Shown: positions 42,945-52,600 of the stretch, in pieces | Position numbering within the stretch: the stretch's first letter is position 1 | Layout of the letters: each line of letters begins with the position of its first letter | Assembly: GCF_003852545.1 (NCBI RefSeq) | Contig: NZ_QAJR01000025.1 | Span: 62,001 to 126,000 of the forward strand | Direction of reading: 5' to 3' | DNA: 64,000 bases | Origin: Acidovorax sp. FJL06 | GTDB lineage: Bacteria; Pseudomonadota; Gammaproteobacteria; Burkholderiales; Burkholderiaceae_C | Notes under the pieces: generated by a model | Seen by the model: only the letters and a program-made list of their open reading frames with translations | Databases searched by the model: none | What the model was told of the DNA's origin: nothing | Made by a program: the position numbers and the translations under genes

Positions 42945-43913
42945 ATGAGCCAGCCCACCAGCGCCGCCGCGTCCTCCCCCCTTGTCACTCAGCCCCTGCA
43001 CAACCCCGCCCGCGAGCGGGACGGTCAGTGGCTGCTCATTGCCGGTGGCGTGCTGCTGGGCACCATCGGCGTGTTTGTGGAAGAGGCGGGCCAGCACCCG
43101 CTCGTCACCGTGTGGTTCCGCTGCGCGTTTGGTGCCCTGGCGCTGCTGGCCTGGTGCCTGGCCACGGGGCGCGGGCGACAACTTCTGCTGCATGGCCGCG
43201 CTCGCTGGGTGGCCTGTGCCACCGGCGTGCTCATGGTGATGAACTGGGCACTGTTCTTTGCGGCCATCCCGCGCACGTCGATCGCCGTGGCCACGGTGAT
43301 CTTCCACATCCAGCCCATCTGGGTCATCGTGTGCGGTGCGCTCTTCCTGCGCGAGGCCGTCGCGCCCGCGCAGTGGCTGGCCACCTTGGCCGCGCTGGGC
43401 GGCCTGGTGCTGACCACCGGCCTGCTGGATGGCACGGCCATCGCAGCATCCGCCCACACCGGCGGAGGCTATCTGGCTGGCGTGCTGATGTGTCTGGGCG
43501 GTTCGCTGTGTTACGCGGGGGTCACACTGCTGGCCAATACGCAGAAAGCCATCAGCCCCTTTGCGATGGCGCTGTGGCAGTGCCTGGTGGGTGCCGTGGC
43601 TCTGGCCTGGGCCCCCTTTGTGCTGGGCTGGCCACAGCAGGGGGCCGCCTGGGCGTGGTTGCTGGGCCTGGGCGTGCTGCACACGGGCCTGGCCTATGTG
43701 GTGCTGTTTGCCGGCATGGCACGCCTGGCGCTCGGGCGCATTGCGGTGCTGCAGTTCGTCTACCCGCTCACGGCGGTGCTGGTGGACTGGGCAGTGTATG
43801 GCCGCACGCTGAGCCCGGTGCAACTGGGGGGCGTGGTGCTGATGGCGGCGGCGCTGTGGGGCATTCGGCGGCCGGGGCGGGCGGTGGCCGGCACCGAGGG
43901 ACGGGGGGGTTAG
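42945..43913 (+). CDS. DMT-superfamily (EamA) transporter
   Basis: 322 residues from ATG 42945. Ten membrane helices arranged as two EamA repeats (about 30-160 and 175-310). Family members export or import small metabolites; the substrate is unknown. The divergent LysR gene is its likely regulator. Its stop codon overlaps the stop of the converging kinase gene by 2 bases. Confidence 0.88.
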   Translation: MSQPTSAAASSPLVTQPLHNPARERDGQWLLIAGGVLLGTIGVFVEEAGQHPLVTVWFRCAFGALALLAWCLATGRGRQLLLHGRARWVACATGVLMVMNWALFFAAIPRTSIAVATVIFHIQPIWVIVCGALFLREAVAPAQWLATLAALGGLVLTTGLLDGTAIAASAHTGGGYLAGVLMCLGGSLCYAGVTLLANTQKAISPFAMALWQCLVGAVALAWAPFVLGWPQQGAAWAWLLGLGVLHTGLAYVVLFAGMARLALGRIAVLQFVYPLTAVLVDWAVYGRTLSPVQLGGVVLMAAALWGIRRPGRAVAGTEGRGG

Positions 43914-44473
43914 CGCAGGCCGACCGTCTGTGGCACGAACACCACCGTCCGCTGCGTGCATTCGGCCTCGCCCGGCGGCTGCCACAGGTCGCTGGCCAAC
44001 TCAAAGATGTGGGGCGGCACGGCCATCGAGTAGGTCTCTCCCCGCTCTGCATTGCGCTGGCTGACACGGGCGCGGCGCACATCGCGGGGGGCGTCCAGTA
44101 CATACAGCACCATGGCGCCTGCCCACGGCCCCATGCGCGCATAGAAGGCATCGCGCTGGTGCTGCTGGATCAGGCCCACCTCCAGCACCACATCCGCCCC
44201 CGTGCTCAGCACCGCCTCGGCGGTCTTCCATATCTGTTCCAGGCAGCGCAGCGTGCGGGCCACATACCAGGCCATCACATCGGCATCGGGTCGGTCGGGG
44301 GAGAACAGGGTGGCCATCCAGTCATCCAGGTTCAGCGGCACGGCATGGTGCTGCTGCACCAGCTGGCGGACATGGGTGGACTTGCCCGCCCCCACCGGGC
44401 CTATGACCAGGTGAATGCGGGGTGTGCTGGCTGCAGCGGCGTCGGGGCCTGCGTGTGAGGTGGTGGTGTGCAC
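43910..44473 (-). CDS. P-loop kinase-like ATPase (AAA_33 type)
   Basis: 187 residues from GTG 44473, which has GGAG 9 bases upstream. Extending to 44593 would translate a terminator hairpin, so I reject it. Walker A GPVGAGKST is at residues 25-33. The next helix and strand (VPLNLDDWMATLF) carry the acidic pair seen in zeta-toxin-like and polynucleotide-kinase-like P-loop enzymes, and later ARVSQRNAERGE gives the lid arginines. It probably phosphorylates a small molecule or nucleic-acid end. No antitoxin is visible. Confidence 0.75.
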   Translation of the reverse strand: MHTTTSHAGPDAAAASTPRIHLVIGPVGAGKSTHVRQLVQQHHAVPLNLDDWMATLFSPDRPDADVMAWYVARTLRCLEQIWKTAEAVLSTGADVVLEVGLIQQHQRDAFYARMGPWAGAMVLYVLDAPRDVRRARVSQRNAERGETYSMAVPPHIFELASDLWQPPGEAECTQRTVVFVPQTVGLR

Positions 44474-44494
44474 GGGAAAGGGCTCCAGAAATGC

Positions 44495-44524
44495 AAAAAG
44501 CCCTCTCTGCAAGCAGGGAGAGCT
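44495..44524 (-). terminator. Second hairpin with T-run upstream of the kinase
   Basis: On the minus strand the 12-bp stem (44513-44524 with 44499-44510, two mismatches, very short loop) is followed by five T residues (44495-44499). It ends 22 bp before the kinase start codon. Confidence 0.55.
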
Positions 44525-44540
44525 TTCAATGCGAGGGACG

Positions 44541-44568
44541 AAAAAAAGCCCTCGACCGGGGGGAGGGC
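44541..44568 (-). terminator. First intrinsic terminator upstream of the kinase
   Basis: On the minus strand AGCCCTC pairs with GAGGGCT and runs into seven T residues (44541-44547). It would terminate the transcript of the hypothetical gene at 44684-45034. Confidence 0.65.
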
Positions 44569-44575
44569 TGTGCGC

Positions 44576-44606
44576 ATCGCATCCGATCTCCAAGATCGGA
44601 TGCGAT
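44576..44606. promoter_or_regulatory. Perfect 14-bp inverted repeat
   Basis: ATCGCATCCGATCT (44576-44589) and AGATCGGATGCGAT (44593-44606) are exact inverse copies around three bases. It lies between the hypothetical gene and the kinase gene, and could be an operator or an RNA hairpin. Confidence 0.55.
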
Positions 44607-44683
44607 AGAGACAGTGTAGGTGGTGGGCGCGGGCGGCGTCAACCTGCCGTCCCATTGTGTGGGGGCTGCGGCGCCCCTGGCAC

Positions 44684-45034
44684 TCAGGCGTTGGCCAACT
44701 GGAACCGCTGGTCGAAATTCATCTTGCCCAGCAAGCTCAGTGCGGCGGCACGGGTGGTGGTGTCGACCTTGCTGATGTCCAGGCTGTAGCGCTTGGCGGT
44801 GGACACCACGTCCACGCTTTTGGCACCCCACTGCACGGCCACCAGCAGGGCGGGGCGCTGGCCGGCCTCGGCGCCTACCGATACGCCGCGCTGCTCGGGC
44901 CGCAGCATGAACTCCAGCCGGGGGGTGCGCACCAGCGTGAGGCGGTGGGCGCCCCGGGGGCCGAGGGCAAAGGAGACGACCCAGTCATCTTCGTCTTCTA
45001 CCGTCAGAAACGGGACATGCTGGGGTGCGGCCAT
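44684..45034 (-). CDS. Hypothetical protein
   Basis: 116 residues from ATG 45034 (MAAPQHVPFLTVEDEDDWVV); an upstream in-frame extension is Pro/Gly-rich and probably not coding. Mixed alpha/beta prediction, no signal peptide, no recognised motif. It is transcribed toward the kinase gene but separated from it by two terminator-like hairpins. The family is not known to me. Confidence 0.6.
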   Translation of the reverse strand: MAAPQHVPFLTVEDEDDWVVSFALGPRGAHRLTLVRTPRLEFMLRPEQRGVSVGAEAGQRPALLVAVQWGAKSVDVVSTAKRYSLDISKVDTTTRAAALSLLGKMNFDQRFQLANA

Positions 45035-45257
45035 GGATGGGGCGTAAGGGGTTGCGGTGCGGATGGGCGGGGGCCGCCCTGTTGCGGGCCCGGGAGCCGG
45101 GCGGCCGTCAGTATGCCGGGGCATGTGCCGTGCCCATGTGGGGAGAACCCGAGGTTGGGCGCATCCAACGGTGCCTGGGGCCTGTCAGTGTGGTGCAAGC
45201 TGGTGCTGTTGGGTGGGGCTTTTTCTTGTGCCTTGAACCCCCTGCGGCGCTGATCCA

Positions 45258-46745
45258 TCAAACGCTGGGTGCTTCATTTTTTTTGGCATCTGATGCGGCG
45301 GTGCCTGGGGCTGCAAGCGCCGTGGCCAGTGCTCCTACCGTTGTCAGGGCGGCTTCAAAACGGGTTTGCGCCGGGTGCCCGTAGTTGATGCGCACGCAGT
45401 TCGCAAAGTGGCGGTCGGCCGAAAAGATCTGTCCTGGCGCCAGGCTGATGCCGCGCTGCAGCGCTTGGTGGTGCAGTTGCAGCGCATCGACTCGCGCGGG
45501 CAGCTCCACCCACAGGAAGTACCCGCCCTCGGGCTGCGAGACGCGCGTGCCCGGTGGGAAGTGCCGGGCCACCGCCGCCAGTGCCATCGCCTGCTGCTGG
45601 GCCAGGCTGCGGCGCAGCTGGCGCAGGTGCCGGTCGTAGCCGCCCTGGGCCAGGTACTCCGACAGCGCCTGCTGCGAGGGCGTGGCGGCCGAGAGCGTGG
45701 TCATGAGCTTGAGCCGCTGCACCGCCGTGGCAAAGCGGCCCGCCGCCACCCAGCCCACGCGGTAGCCAGGCGCCAGGCTTTTGCTGAACGAGCTGCAGTG
45801 CATCACCAGGCCTTCGCTGTCGAAGGCCTTGGCCGGGGGCGGGCGCTGCGGCGCAAAGTGCAGCTCGCCATACACGTCGTCTTCGATCAACGGCACCTGG
45901 TGGCGCGCGAGCAGGGCCACCAGTGCGCGCTTGTGGTGCTCGGGCATCAGGCTGCCCAGCGGGTTCTGGAAGCTGGGCATCAGCCAGCAGGCCTTGATGG
46001 GCTGGTGGGGGGGCTGGCGCCGGAGCGCCTCGGCCAGGGCGTTCAGGTCAATGCCGTCGCGCGGGTGCGTGGCGATTTCCAGCACCTGCAGGTTCAGCCG
46101 TTCCAGCGCCTGCAGCGCGGCATAGAAGGTGGGCGACTCGACCACCACCACGTCGCCGGGCCGGGTGACGGCCTCCAGGCAGAGGTTGAGCGCCTCCATC
46201 GCGCCGTTGGTGATGACGATCTCCTGCACGTCGACCGCGCTGCCGTGCAGGCCGTAGCGCAGCGCGATCTGCTGGCGCAGGCGCTCGTCGCCGGGCGGCA
46301 GGCTCTGCACGATGTTCCAGGGGTCGAGCTTGCGCATGCCGGTGGCCAGGCAGCGCGCCAACGGCTCCAGCGGGAACAGCTCCAGCCCCGGAAAGGCCGA
46401 GCCCAGCGGCACCAGGTCGCGTTCGCGCGCCAGGCCCAGCACCTCGAACACCAGCCCGCTCACCGCCACGCCGGTGGAGGTGGGCGCGGGCTGCGAGGGC
46501 TGGGGCTCGGCCGGACGGGGCCCGGCGGCGGCAGGCAGCCGGGCGCTCACGTAGTAGCCCGAGCGCGGCCGCGCATGGATGAGCCCCTGGGCCTCCAGCA
46601 GGTAATACGCTTCGAACACGGTGGAGGGGCTGATGCCGCGCGTGCGGCTGGCTTCGCGCACCGAGGGGATGCGGTCGCCCGGGCGCAGGGCGCCGCTGTG
46701 GATGAGCTGGGCCATCGCATCGGCGTGGCGCTCGTAGCGTTTCAT
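45258..46745 (-). CDS. MocR-type GntR/aminotransferase regulator
   Basis: 495 residues from ATG 46745. A GntR winged HTH (residues 1-70; RPGDRIPSVREASRTRGISP) is fused to a fold-type I aminotransferase domain (about 100-480). The PLP lysine lies in SSFSKSLAPGYRVGW, with the PLP-contact Asp in IEDDVYGELHF. MocR proteins use PLP adducts as effectors. Its own promoter region is shared with the cytochrome operon, and two direct repeats lie there. Confidence 0.92.
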   Translation of the reverse strand: MKRYERHADAMAQLIHSGALRPGDRIPSVREASRTRGISPSTVFEAYYLLEAQGLIHARPRSGYYVSARLPAAAGPRPAEPQPSQPAPTSTGVAVSGLVFEVLGLARERDLVPLGSAFPGLELFPLEPLARCLATGMRKLDPWNIVQSLPPGDERLRQQIALRYGLHGSAVDVQEIVITNGAMEALNLCLEAVTRPGDVVVVESPTFYAALQALERLNLQVLEIATHPRDGIDLNALAEALRRQPPHQPIKACWLMPSFQNPLGSLMPEHHKRALVALLARHQVPLIEDDVYGELHFAPQRPPPAKAFDSEGLVMHCSSFSKSLAPGYRVGWVAAGRFATAVQRLKLMTTLSAATPSQQALSEYLAQGGYDRHLRQLRRSLAQQQAMALAAVARHFPPGTRVSQPEGGYFLWVELPARVDALQLHHQALQRGISLAPGQIFSADRHFANCVRINYGHPAQTRFEAALTTVGALATALAAPGTAASDAKKNEAPSV

Positions 46746-46792
46746 AAAAATAGGGAGGCGTAAAAACCGGTTTTCGGCCTTGATGCAGGGCA

Positions 46793-46829
46793 AACTGATC
46801 TGTATTTTTAACTTGAAACTGAATCTGTA
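46793..46829. promoter_or_regulatory. Direct repeats between the MocR regulator and cytochrome operon
   Basis: AACTGATCTGTA (46793-46804) and AACTGAATCTGTA (46817-46829) are direct copies 24 bp apart, a little over two helical turns. MocR/GabR proteins typically bind such direct repeats. They lie 48 bp upstream of the regulator start. Confidence 0.45.
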
Positions 46830-46897
46830 CTGTTTTTGGGGGCAGGCTTAGAGTCGGCAAGGCCTTCTATTCCCATCACAGTTCCACCCCCCCCCCC

Positions 46898-47740
46898 ATG
46901 ATCGATCGCCCGCACCGCTTGCTGCGCTCTGTTTTCCGCCGGACTGCCCTGGCCGTGCTGTTGTGGGCCGGCGCCAGCGGCGCCACGTTCGCGGCGCCGC
47001 CCGGGGCTTTGCCCGCTCCCGGCCATCCGCCGGTGGCGGCCCCGGGCTCCACGACCGCCTCTGCGGCCGCCTCCCCGGCCGCCAACGCCATGGCCTCGCG
47101 CGTGCTGGCCTGCACCGCCTGCCACGGCAAGGAAGGCCGGGCCACGCAGGAAGGCTATTTCCCGCGCATCGCCGGCAAACCGGCGGGCTACCTGGCCAAT
47201 CAGCTGCTCAACTTCCGCGATGGCCGGCGCAGCTACCCGCAAATGGGCACCCTCATCGAGCACCTCACGGACGACTACCTGCGCGAGATGGCCGCGCATT
47301 TCGCCGCGCTGGACCTGCCCTACCCGCCGCCGCCCGCCCCGCAGGCCTCGCAGGCCTCGCCCGCCACGCTGGAGCGCGGCCGGGTGCTGGTGCAGCAGGG
47401 CGACGCGGCGCGCCGCATCCCGGCTTGCGTGGCCTGCCACGGCAGCGCCATGATGGGCGTCGTGCCCTCGATTCCGGGCCTGCTGGGCCTGCCGCGCGAC
47501 TATCTCAACAGCCAGCTGGGCGCCTGGAAGACCGGCCAGCGCCGCGCGCATGCGCCCGACTGCATGGCCGACATCGCCCGGCAGCTCACGCCCGACGACG
47601 TGAGCGCCGTGTCCGCATGGCTGGCCGCCCAGCCCGTGGCGGGCGGCGGCAAACCCGCCACCACGCTGCCGGCGGCCATGCCGGCACGCTGCGGCGGCGT
47701 GGCCGAGGTGCCGGTGGCTGCTGCGGCGGCGGCACGCTGA
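46898..47740 (+). CDS. Diheme cytochrome c
   Basis: 280 residues with an N-terminal signal peptide (cleavage near GATFAAPP). Two c-type heme sites: C72-T-A-C75-H76 and C177-V-A-C180-H181. Each sits in a class I cytochrome fold with distal Met candidates near YPQMG and the CMADIA region. Such c4-like proteins carry electrons in the periplasm. It is followed by the triheme cytochrome after 17 bp. Confidence 0.88.
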   Translation: MIDRPHRLLRSVFRRTALAVLLWAGASGATFAAPPGALPAPGHPPVAAPGSTTASAAASPAANAMASRVLACTACHGKEGRATQEGYFPRIAGKPAGYLANQLLNFRDGRRSYPQMGTLIEHLTDDYLREMAAHFAALDLPYPPPPAPQASQASPATLERGRVLVQQGDAARRIPACVACHGSAMMGVVPSIPGLLGLPRDYLNSQLGAWKTGQRRAHAPDCMADIARQLTPDDVSAVSAWLAAQPVAGGGKPATTLPAAMPARCGGVAEVPVAAAAAAR

Positions 47741-47757
47741 GAAGAGACGCCCAGCCC

Positions 47758-49041
47758 ATGAAACGTATCCTCTGGACCCTTTCCTCCGTGTTGGCCGCTT
47801 TCGGCATCGCGGCCGCCGCACTGGTCACCCTGAACCTGCGCGGCGAAGAGCCTTTGCCCGCCAGCGAGACGCTGCAGAGCACGCCCGCGCTGGTGGCACG
47901 CGGCGAATACCTGGCCCGCGTGGGCAACTGCATGGCCTGCCATACCACGCAGGGCGGCACGCCGTTTGCGGGTGGGCGTGGCATCGAGACGCCGTTTGGC
48001 GTGGTGCACAGCCCCAACCTCACGCCCGACCAGGGCCACGGCATCGGCCGCTGGACGTCCGCCGAGTTCTGGCGCGCCATGCACCATGGCCGCAGCCAGG
48101 ACGGGCGGCTGCTCTACCCCGCCTTTCCGTACCCCAACTACACCCAGGTCACGCGCGCGGACTCGGACGCGATCTTTGCCTACCTGCAGAGCCTTCCCGC
48201 TGCGGCCGACGCCAACCGCACGCATGCGCTGCGTTTTCCGTTCAACACGCAGGCCGCCGTGGCCGTGTGGCGGGCGCTGTTCTTTGTGCCCGGCGAGCCG
48301 GTGGCCGAGCCTGCACAGACGGCCGAGTACAACCGGGGCGCCTACCTGGTCAACGGCCTGGGCCACTGCACGGCTTGCCACACGCCGCGCAACGCGCTGG
48401 GCGCCACCACGGACTCCAAGGCCTTCACGGGCGGGCTGATCCCGGTGCAGAACTGGTATGCGCCCGCGCTCAATGCGGCCCACGAGGCGGGCGTCAAGCA
48501 ATGGTCCACCGAAGACGTGATGGCGCTGCTGCAAACCGGCATCGCGCCCCATGGCTCGGTGCTGGGGCCCATGGCCGAGGTGGTGTTCCGCAGCACGCAG
48601 TACCTGAGCGACGCCGATGCGCACGCCATGGCGGTGTACCTGCAGGCGCTACCGCAGCAGCCCGATCGCCCCGCGCCCGGGGCACGGCCCCCACCGCCCG
48701 CGGCGGCCATGGCGCGCGGCGGCAAGGTGTATGAACAGCAGTGTGCGCAATGCCACGGCGACCAGGGGCGGGGCGAGTTTGGCGCCTTTCCTGCGCTGGC
48801 CGGCAACCGCGCCGTGCTGCTGGCCGATCCGACCAACGTGGTGCGGGTGATATTGCAGGGCGGCTACCTGCCGGCCACGGCGGGCAACCCGCGCCCGCAT
48901 GGCATGCCGCCGTTCCAGCACCTGTTGTCGGACGACGATGTGGCGGCCGTGGCCACCTACGTGCGCAACAGCTGGGGCAACCAGGCGCCCGGTGTGGGTA
49001 CCATCGAGGTTTATCGCGCCCGCGAACGGCGCGGTTTGTAG
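47758..49041 (+). CDS. Triheme cytochrome c (alcohol dehydrogenase cytochrome subunit type)
   Basis: 427 residues with an N-terminal membrane anchor or signal (residues 4-25). Three heme sites: C58-M-A-C61-H, C204-T-A-C207-H and C329-A-Q-C332-H. The layout and sequences such as GIGRWTSAEFWRAMHHG match the cytochrome subunit (AdhB-like) of membrane alcohol or aldehyde dehydrogenases. No dehydrogenase subunit is next to it, so its electron donor is encoded elsewhere or differs. A preceding in-frame extension overlaps the diheme gene and is rejected. Confidence 0.88.
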   Translation: MKRILWTLSSVLAAFGIAAAALVTLNLRGEEPLPASETLQSTPALVARGEYLARVGNCMACHTTQGGTPFAGGRGIETPFGVVHSPNLTPDQGHGIGRWTSAEFWRAMHHGRSQDGRLLYPAFPYPNYTQVTRADSDAIFAYLQSLPAAADANRTHALRFPFNTQAAVAVWRALFFVPGEPVAEPAQTAEYNRGAYLVNGLGHCTACHTPRNALGATTDSKAFTGGLIPVQNWYAPALNAAHEAGVKQWSTEDVMALLQTGIAPHGSVLGPMAEVVFRSTQYLSDADAHAMAVYLQALPQQPDRPAPGARPPPPAAAMARGGKVYEQQCAQCHGDQGRGEFGAFPALAGNRAVLLADPTNVVRVILQGGYLPATAGNPRPHGMPPFQHLLSDDDVAAVATYVRNSWGNQAPGVGTIEVYRARERRGL

Positions 49042-49124
49042 CGGCGAGGTGGTGTGGTGGCGGTGTGTGCCGGCAGCAGCGCCCGCCGCGCGCAAACAGC
49101 CCAGACCACCCAGGAGCCCCGTTG

Positions 49125-49529
49125 ATGCAAAGCCCGACCGCGTTGCCAGAACCCACCCCGTCAAGCCCTGCGGCCCCCGCGCCCGGCGGCTGGTGGGCCG
49201 TGTGCCTGTGCGCAGGCTGGTGCGGCACCTGCAGCGTGTACCGCCCCCTGTTCGACGAGCTGGCCCGCGCGCATCCAGATGTGCGTTTTGAATGGGTGGA
49301 CATCGAGGACGAATCCGATCTGGCGGGCGACCTGGACGTGGAAACCTTCCCCACGCTGCTGATTGCCGACGGCGAGCGTGCGCTGTTCTTGGGCCCGCTG
49401 CTGCCCCAGGCGCCGGTGCTGGCGCGGCTGTTGGCCAGCCTGCAGGCGGCCACCGCCGGCAGCGGTGCCGGGGCAGGGCAGGAGGCCCAGGGCGTGTTCG
49501 AGCGTGTGCGCGCCGCCCGCAGCCGCTGA
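49125..49529 (+). CDS. Thioredoxin-like protein
   Basis: 134 residues from ATG 49125. The active site is CAGWCGTCSVY (C-G-T-C pair), and the cis-proline lies in VETFPTLLI. A Pro/Ala-rich N-terminus has no clear signal peptide, so it is probably cytosolic. It lies 83 bp after the triheme cytochrome gene on the same strand, and may help in thiol redox control or in heme-protein maturation. Confidence 0.82.
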   Translation: MQSPTALPEPTPSSPAAPAPGGWWAVCLCAGWCGTCSVYRPLFDELARAHPDVRFEWVDIEDESDLAGDLDVETFPTLLIADGERALFLGPLLPQAPVLARLLASLQAATAGSGAGAGQEAQGVFERVRAARSR

Positions 49530-49552
49530 GGCGCCAGGTACTGTGATCGCTC

Positions 49553-49610
49553 ACTTTTTGATAGCTTTTTGCGCTTGGTGGTCGAGCGCAAGGGGCATTT
49601 TTCTTTGAAT
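49553..49610. repeat. Palindromic repeat copy upstream of the SNF2 gene
   Basis: TTTTTGATAGC, then stem TTGCGCT (49569-49575) with AGCGCAA (49585-49591), then a T-rich flank. This matches the family of repeats seen elsewhere in the window. It covers the first 40 bases of the longest possible frame of the helicase gene. Confidence 0.6.
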
Positions 49611-49613
49611 TTT

Positions 49614-52600
49614 GTGTCTTCCTCCCCCGCTCCCTGGTTTCCGATCAGCTCGCTGCAGGCCCAGTGCGACAGAGGCGCATGGTCGCGCGGCCTGGACCTC
49701 CATCGCCGTGACGCCGTGGTCAGTATCGACATCCGCGAAGGCCATGACGGTGTTTGGTTGATCGACGGCGAGGTGCAAGGCAGCCTGCCTGAGCCCTATG
49801 CGCTGTCTGTGGAGCTGGCCCTGGCACCCAATGGGCAGGTCACCGCCTGGTCGGGCGAGTGCAGTTGCCCGGTGGAGGTGAACTGCAAGCATGCAGTGGC
49901 CTTGACGCTCAAGGCTGCGTACCTGCGCCGCAGGCCGGGACCGGCGCCAGAGCCCTGGGCGGCCCAGGCCACGCAGGCCCTCCAGGCCCTGCAGGACCGC
50001 AAGGAGGCCCAGGCCCGCGCCGAGGCCGAGGCGCGCCTGGTGCGCTGGCTGAGCGACTGGGACCTGGCCGCAGGCACGGCCGCGCCAGCACCGTCCGGCG
50101 CACGGGCGGACCGGCCCGAGTGCTATCTGTACCTTCTCTCCACCGTGGGGCGCCCGCGTGCTGGTGCCCCGCAAATGCAGATCGAAGCCGTGGTGTCCTA
50201 CCCCAAGGTCACTGGCGGCTGGGCCAAGCCCAAGGCCATCCGCACCCAGCCTGGCCCCGGCCAGGCGGTGTACGACTGCGCCACCGATGCCGACCGCCAA
50301 CTGCTGCAACTGCTGCGTGCCATGCCGCGCAGCCTGGGTTACTACTCGGCCTACAGCGGCGCACCGTCGGGCGTGCTGGAAGGCGCGGTGGGCGTGCTGG
50401 CGCTGCAGCAGGCCGCCGCCACAGGCCGTTTGTTTGCCGATGCGGGGGGCTCCACCGTGGGGGCGCCGTTGCGCTGGGGCGCGCCGCAGTCCATTGCATG
50501 GGCCTGGAAGGAGGCGCCAGCCCCCCAGGGCGGCGACAGCGCATGGGCCCTGCAGGCCACATTGCCCAGCCGCAGCGCCACGCTGTGCGGCAACCACCCG
50601 CCGCTGTACCTGGACGCCGCCCAGGGTCTGTGCGGCCCTGTGCAGGCCGAGGGCCTGGGCCCCGCGCAGCTGTTGATGCTGCTGCAGGCGCCCGCATTGG
50701 GCGCCGCTGCCCTGCAAAAGCACCATGCCGACGTGGCCAGCCGCCTGGGCGGCGTGCTGCCGCTGCCGCCGGTGCTCAGCCCCCTCACGCGGGTGCAAGG
50801 CGCCAAGCCCGTGGCACGCCTGCACCTGGCGCCCGTGCCTGAAGCCGATGTGCCCGGCCTCGGCCTCATCACCGCCCGGCTGCGCTTTGACTACCAGGGC
50901 CATGTGGGCTGGTGGGCGGGACAGGAGCTGGGCGTGCTGGTCACCGGCGCCGACGGCGGCCAGGTGCTGCTGCAGCGCGACGCGGTGGCCGAACTGGATG
51001 CCATCGAACGCCTGATGGACCTGGGCCTGCTGGCCACCGACGACGGCCTGTTCGGCATCCCCGGCGAGGAATCGCAGGAAGACTGGATGCACTGGTTTGA
51101 CAACGGCTTTGCCGTGCTGCGCGAGGCCGGCTTTGCGCTGACCCTGGACGCGGCGCTGGACGGCTGGATCACCCACGCCGACACCCTGGACGTGGCACTG
51201 CAGCCCCGTGGTGAGGACGAGGCCACGTCGCCCTGGTTTGCACTGTCGCTGGGCATGGAAATCAATGGCGTGCGCCACAACATCCTGCCGCTGCTGCCCA
51301 TGCTGATCGCGGCCGCTGCCCAGCAGCCGCCAGACCCCGCCACGGGCCAGCCGCAGCTGCCGCCGTTTGCCTACCTGCGGGGCACGGGTGCATCGGGCTT
51401 TGTGCGGGTGCCGACCGACATCCTGCGCCCCTGGATGGCGGCTTTGCTGGACCTGGTGGGCGACCGCGCGCACGATTTCAGCGGCGACAGCCTCAAGCTC
51501 TCGCGCCTGGACGCGCTGCGCACCAGCGCCGCACTGGGCGAAGGGGCGGTGTGGGAGGGCGCGGATGCGCTGCGCAGCCTGGTGGCGCAGCTGCAGGGCG
51601 CGAGCGCACTGCCCACGGTGCCCGTGCCCACAGGCGTGCAGGCCCTGCTGCGGCCGTACCAGCAGCAGGGCCTGAACTGGCTGCAGTTTCTGCGCGCTCA
51701 CGGCCTGGCCGGGGTGCTAGCGGACGACATGGGCCTGGGCAAGACGCTGCAGACGCTGGCCCATATCCAGGTCGAGAAGGATGCCGGTCGCCTGACGGAC
51801 CCCGCCCTCATCATTGCGCCCGTGAGCCTGATGGGCAACTGGCAGCGCGAGGCCGCGCGCTTTTGCCCCGGCCTGCGCTGCCTGGTGCTGCATGGCGCGG
51901 GCCGCCACGCAGTGGCCGACGCGGTGACCGAGCACGACATCGTCATCGCCCCCTATTCGCTGCTGCAGCGCGACCGCGAACGCTGGCTGGCACAGGCTTG
52001 GCATCTGGTGGTGCTGGACGAGGCGCAGAACATCAAGAACGCCAGCACCCACGCCGCGCAGGTGGTGGGCGAGCTGAAGGCGCACCACCGCCTGTGCCTG
52101 TCGGGCACGCCCATGGAAAACCACCTGGGCGAAATCTGGAGCCTGTTCCACTTCTTGATGCCGGGCTTTCTGGGCAGCCAGCAGCGCTTCAAGGAGCTGT
52201 TCCGCACGCCCATTGAAAAGTTGGGCGACACCGCCCGCCTGGCGCAGTTGCGCGCGCGGGTCACGCCCTTCATGCTGCGCCGCACCAAAGCGCTGGTGGC
52301 CAGCGAACTGCCGCCCAAGGTGGAGTCGGTGATGCCGGTGGAGCTGGCCGGCCCACAGGCCGACCTGTACGAAACCATCCGCCTGGGGATGGAAAAAACC
52401 GTGCGCGAGGCGCTGCAGACCAAAGGCCTGGCGAAGTCGCAGATCACCATCCTGGACGCGCTGCTCAAGCTGCGGCAGGTGTGCTGCCACCCGCAGCTGG
52501 TGCCGCTGGATGCGGCCAAAAAGGTTGCCACCTCGGCCAAGCTGGAGCAGCTCATGGCCCTGTTGCCCGAGATGCTGGCCGAGGGGCGGCGCATTCTGCT

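Noticed and set aside
44474-44593. Longer N-terminus of the P-loop kinase
   Set aside because: It would translate through a terminator hairpin and T-run; the GTG at 44473 has an RBS.
46963-47757. N-terminal extension of the triheme cytochrome frame
   Set aside because: It overlaps the whole diheme gene in another frame; the true start with signal peptide is at 47758.
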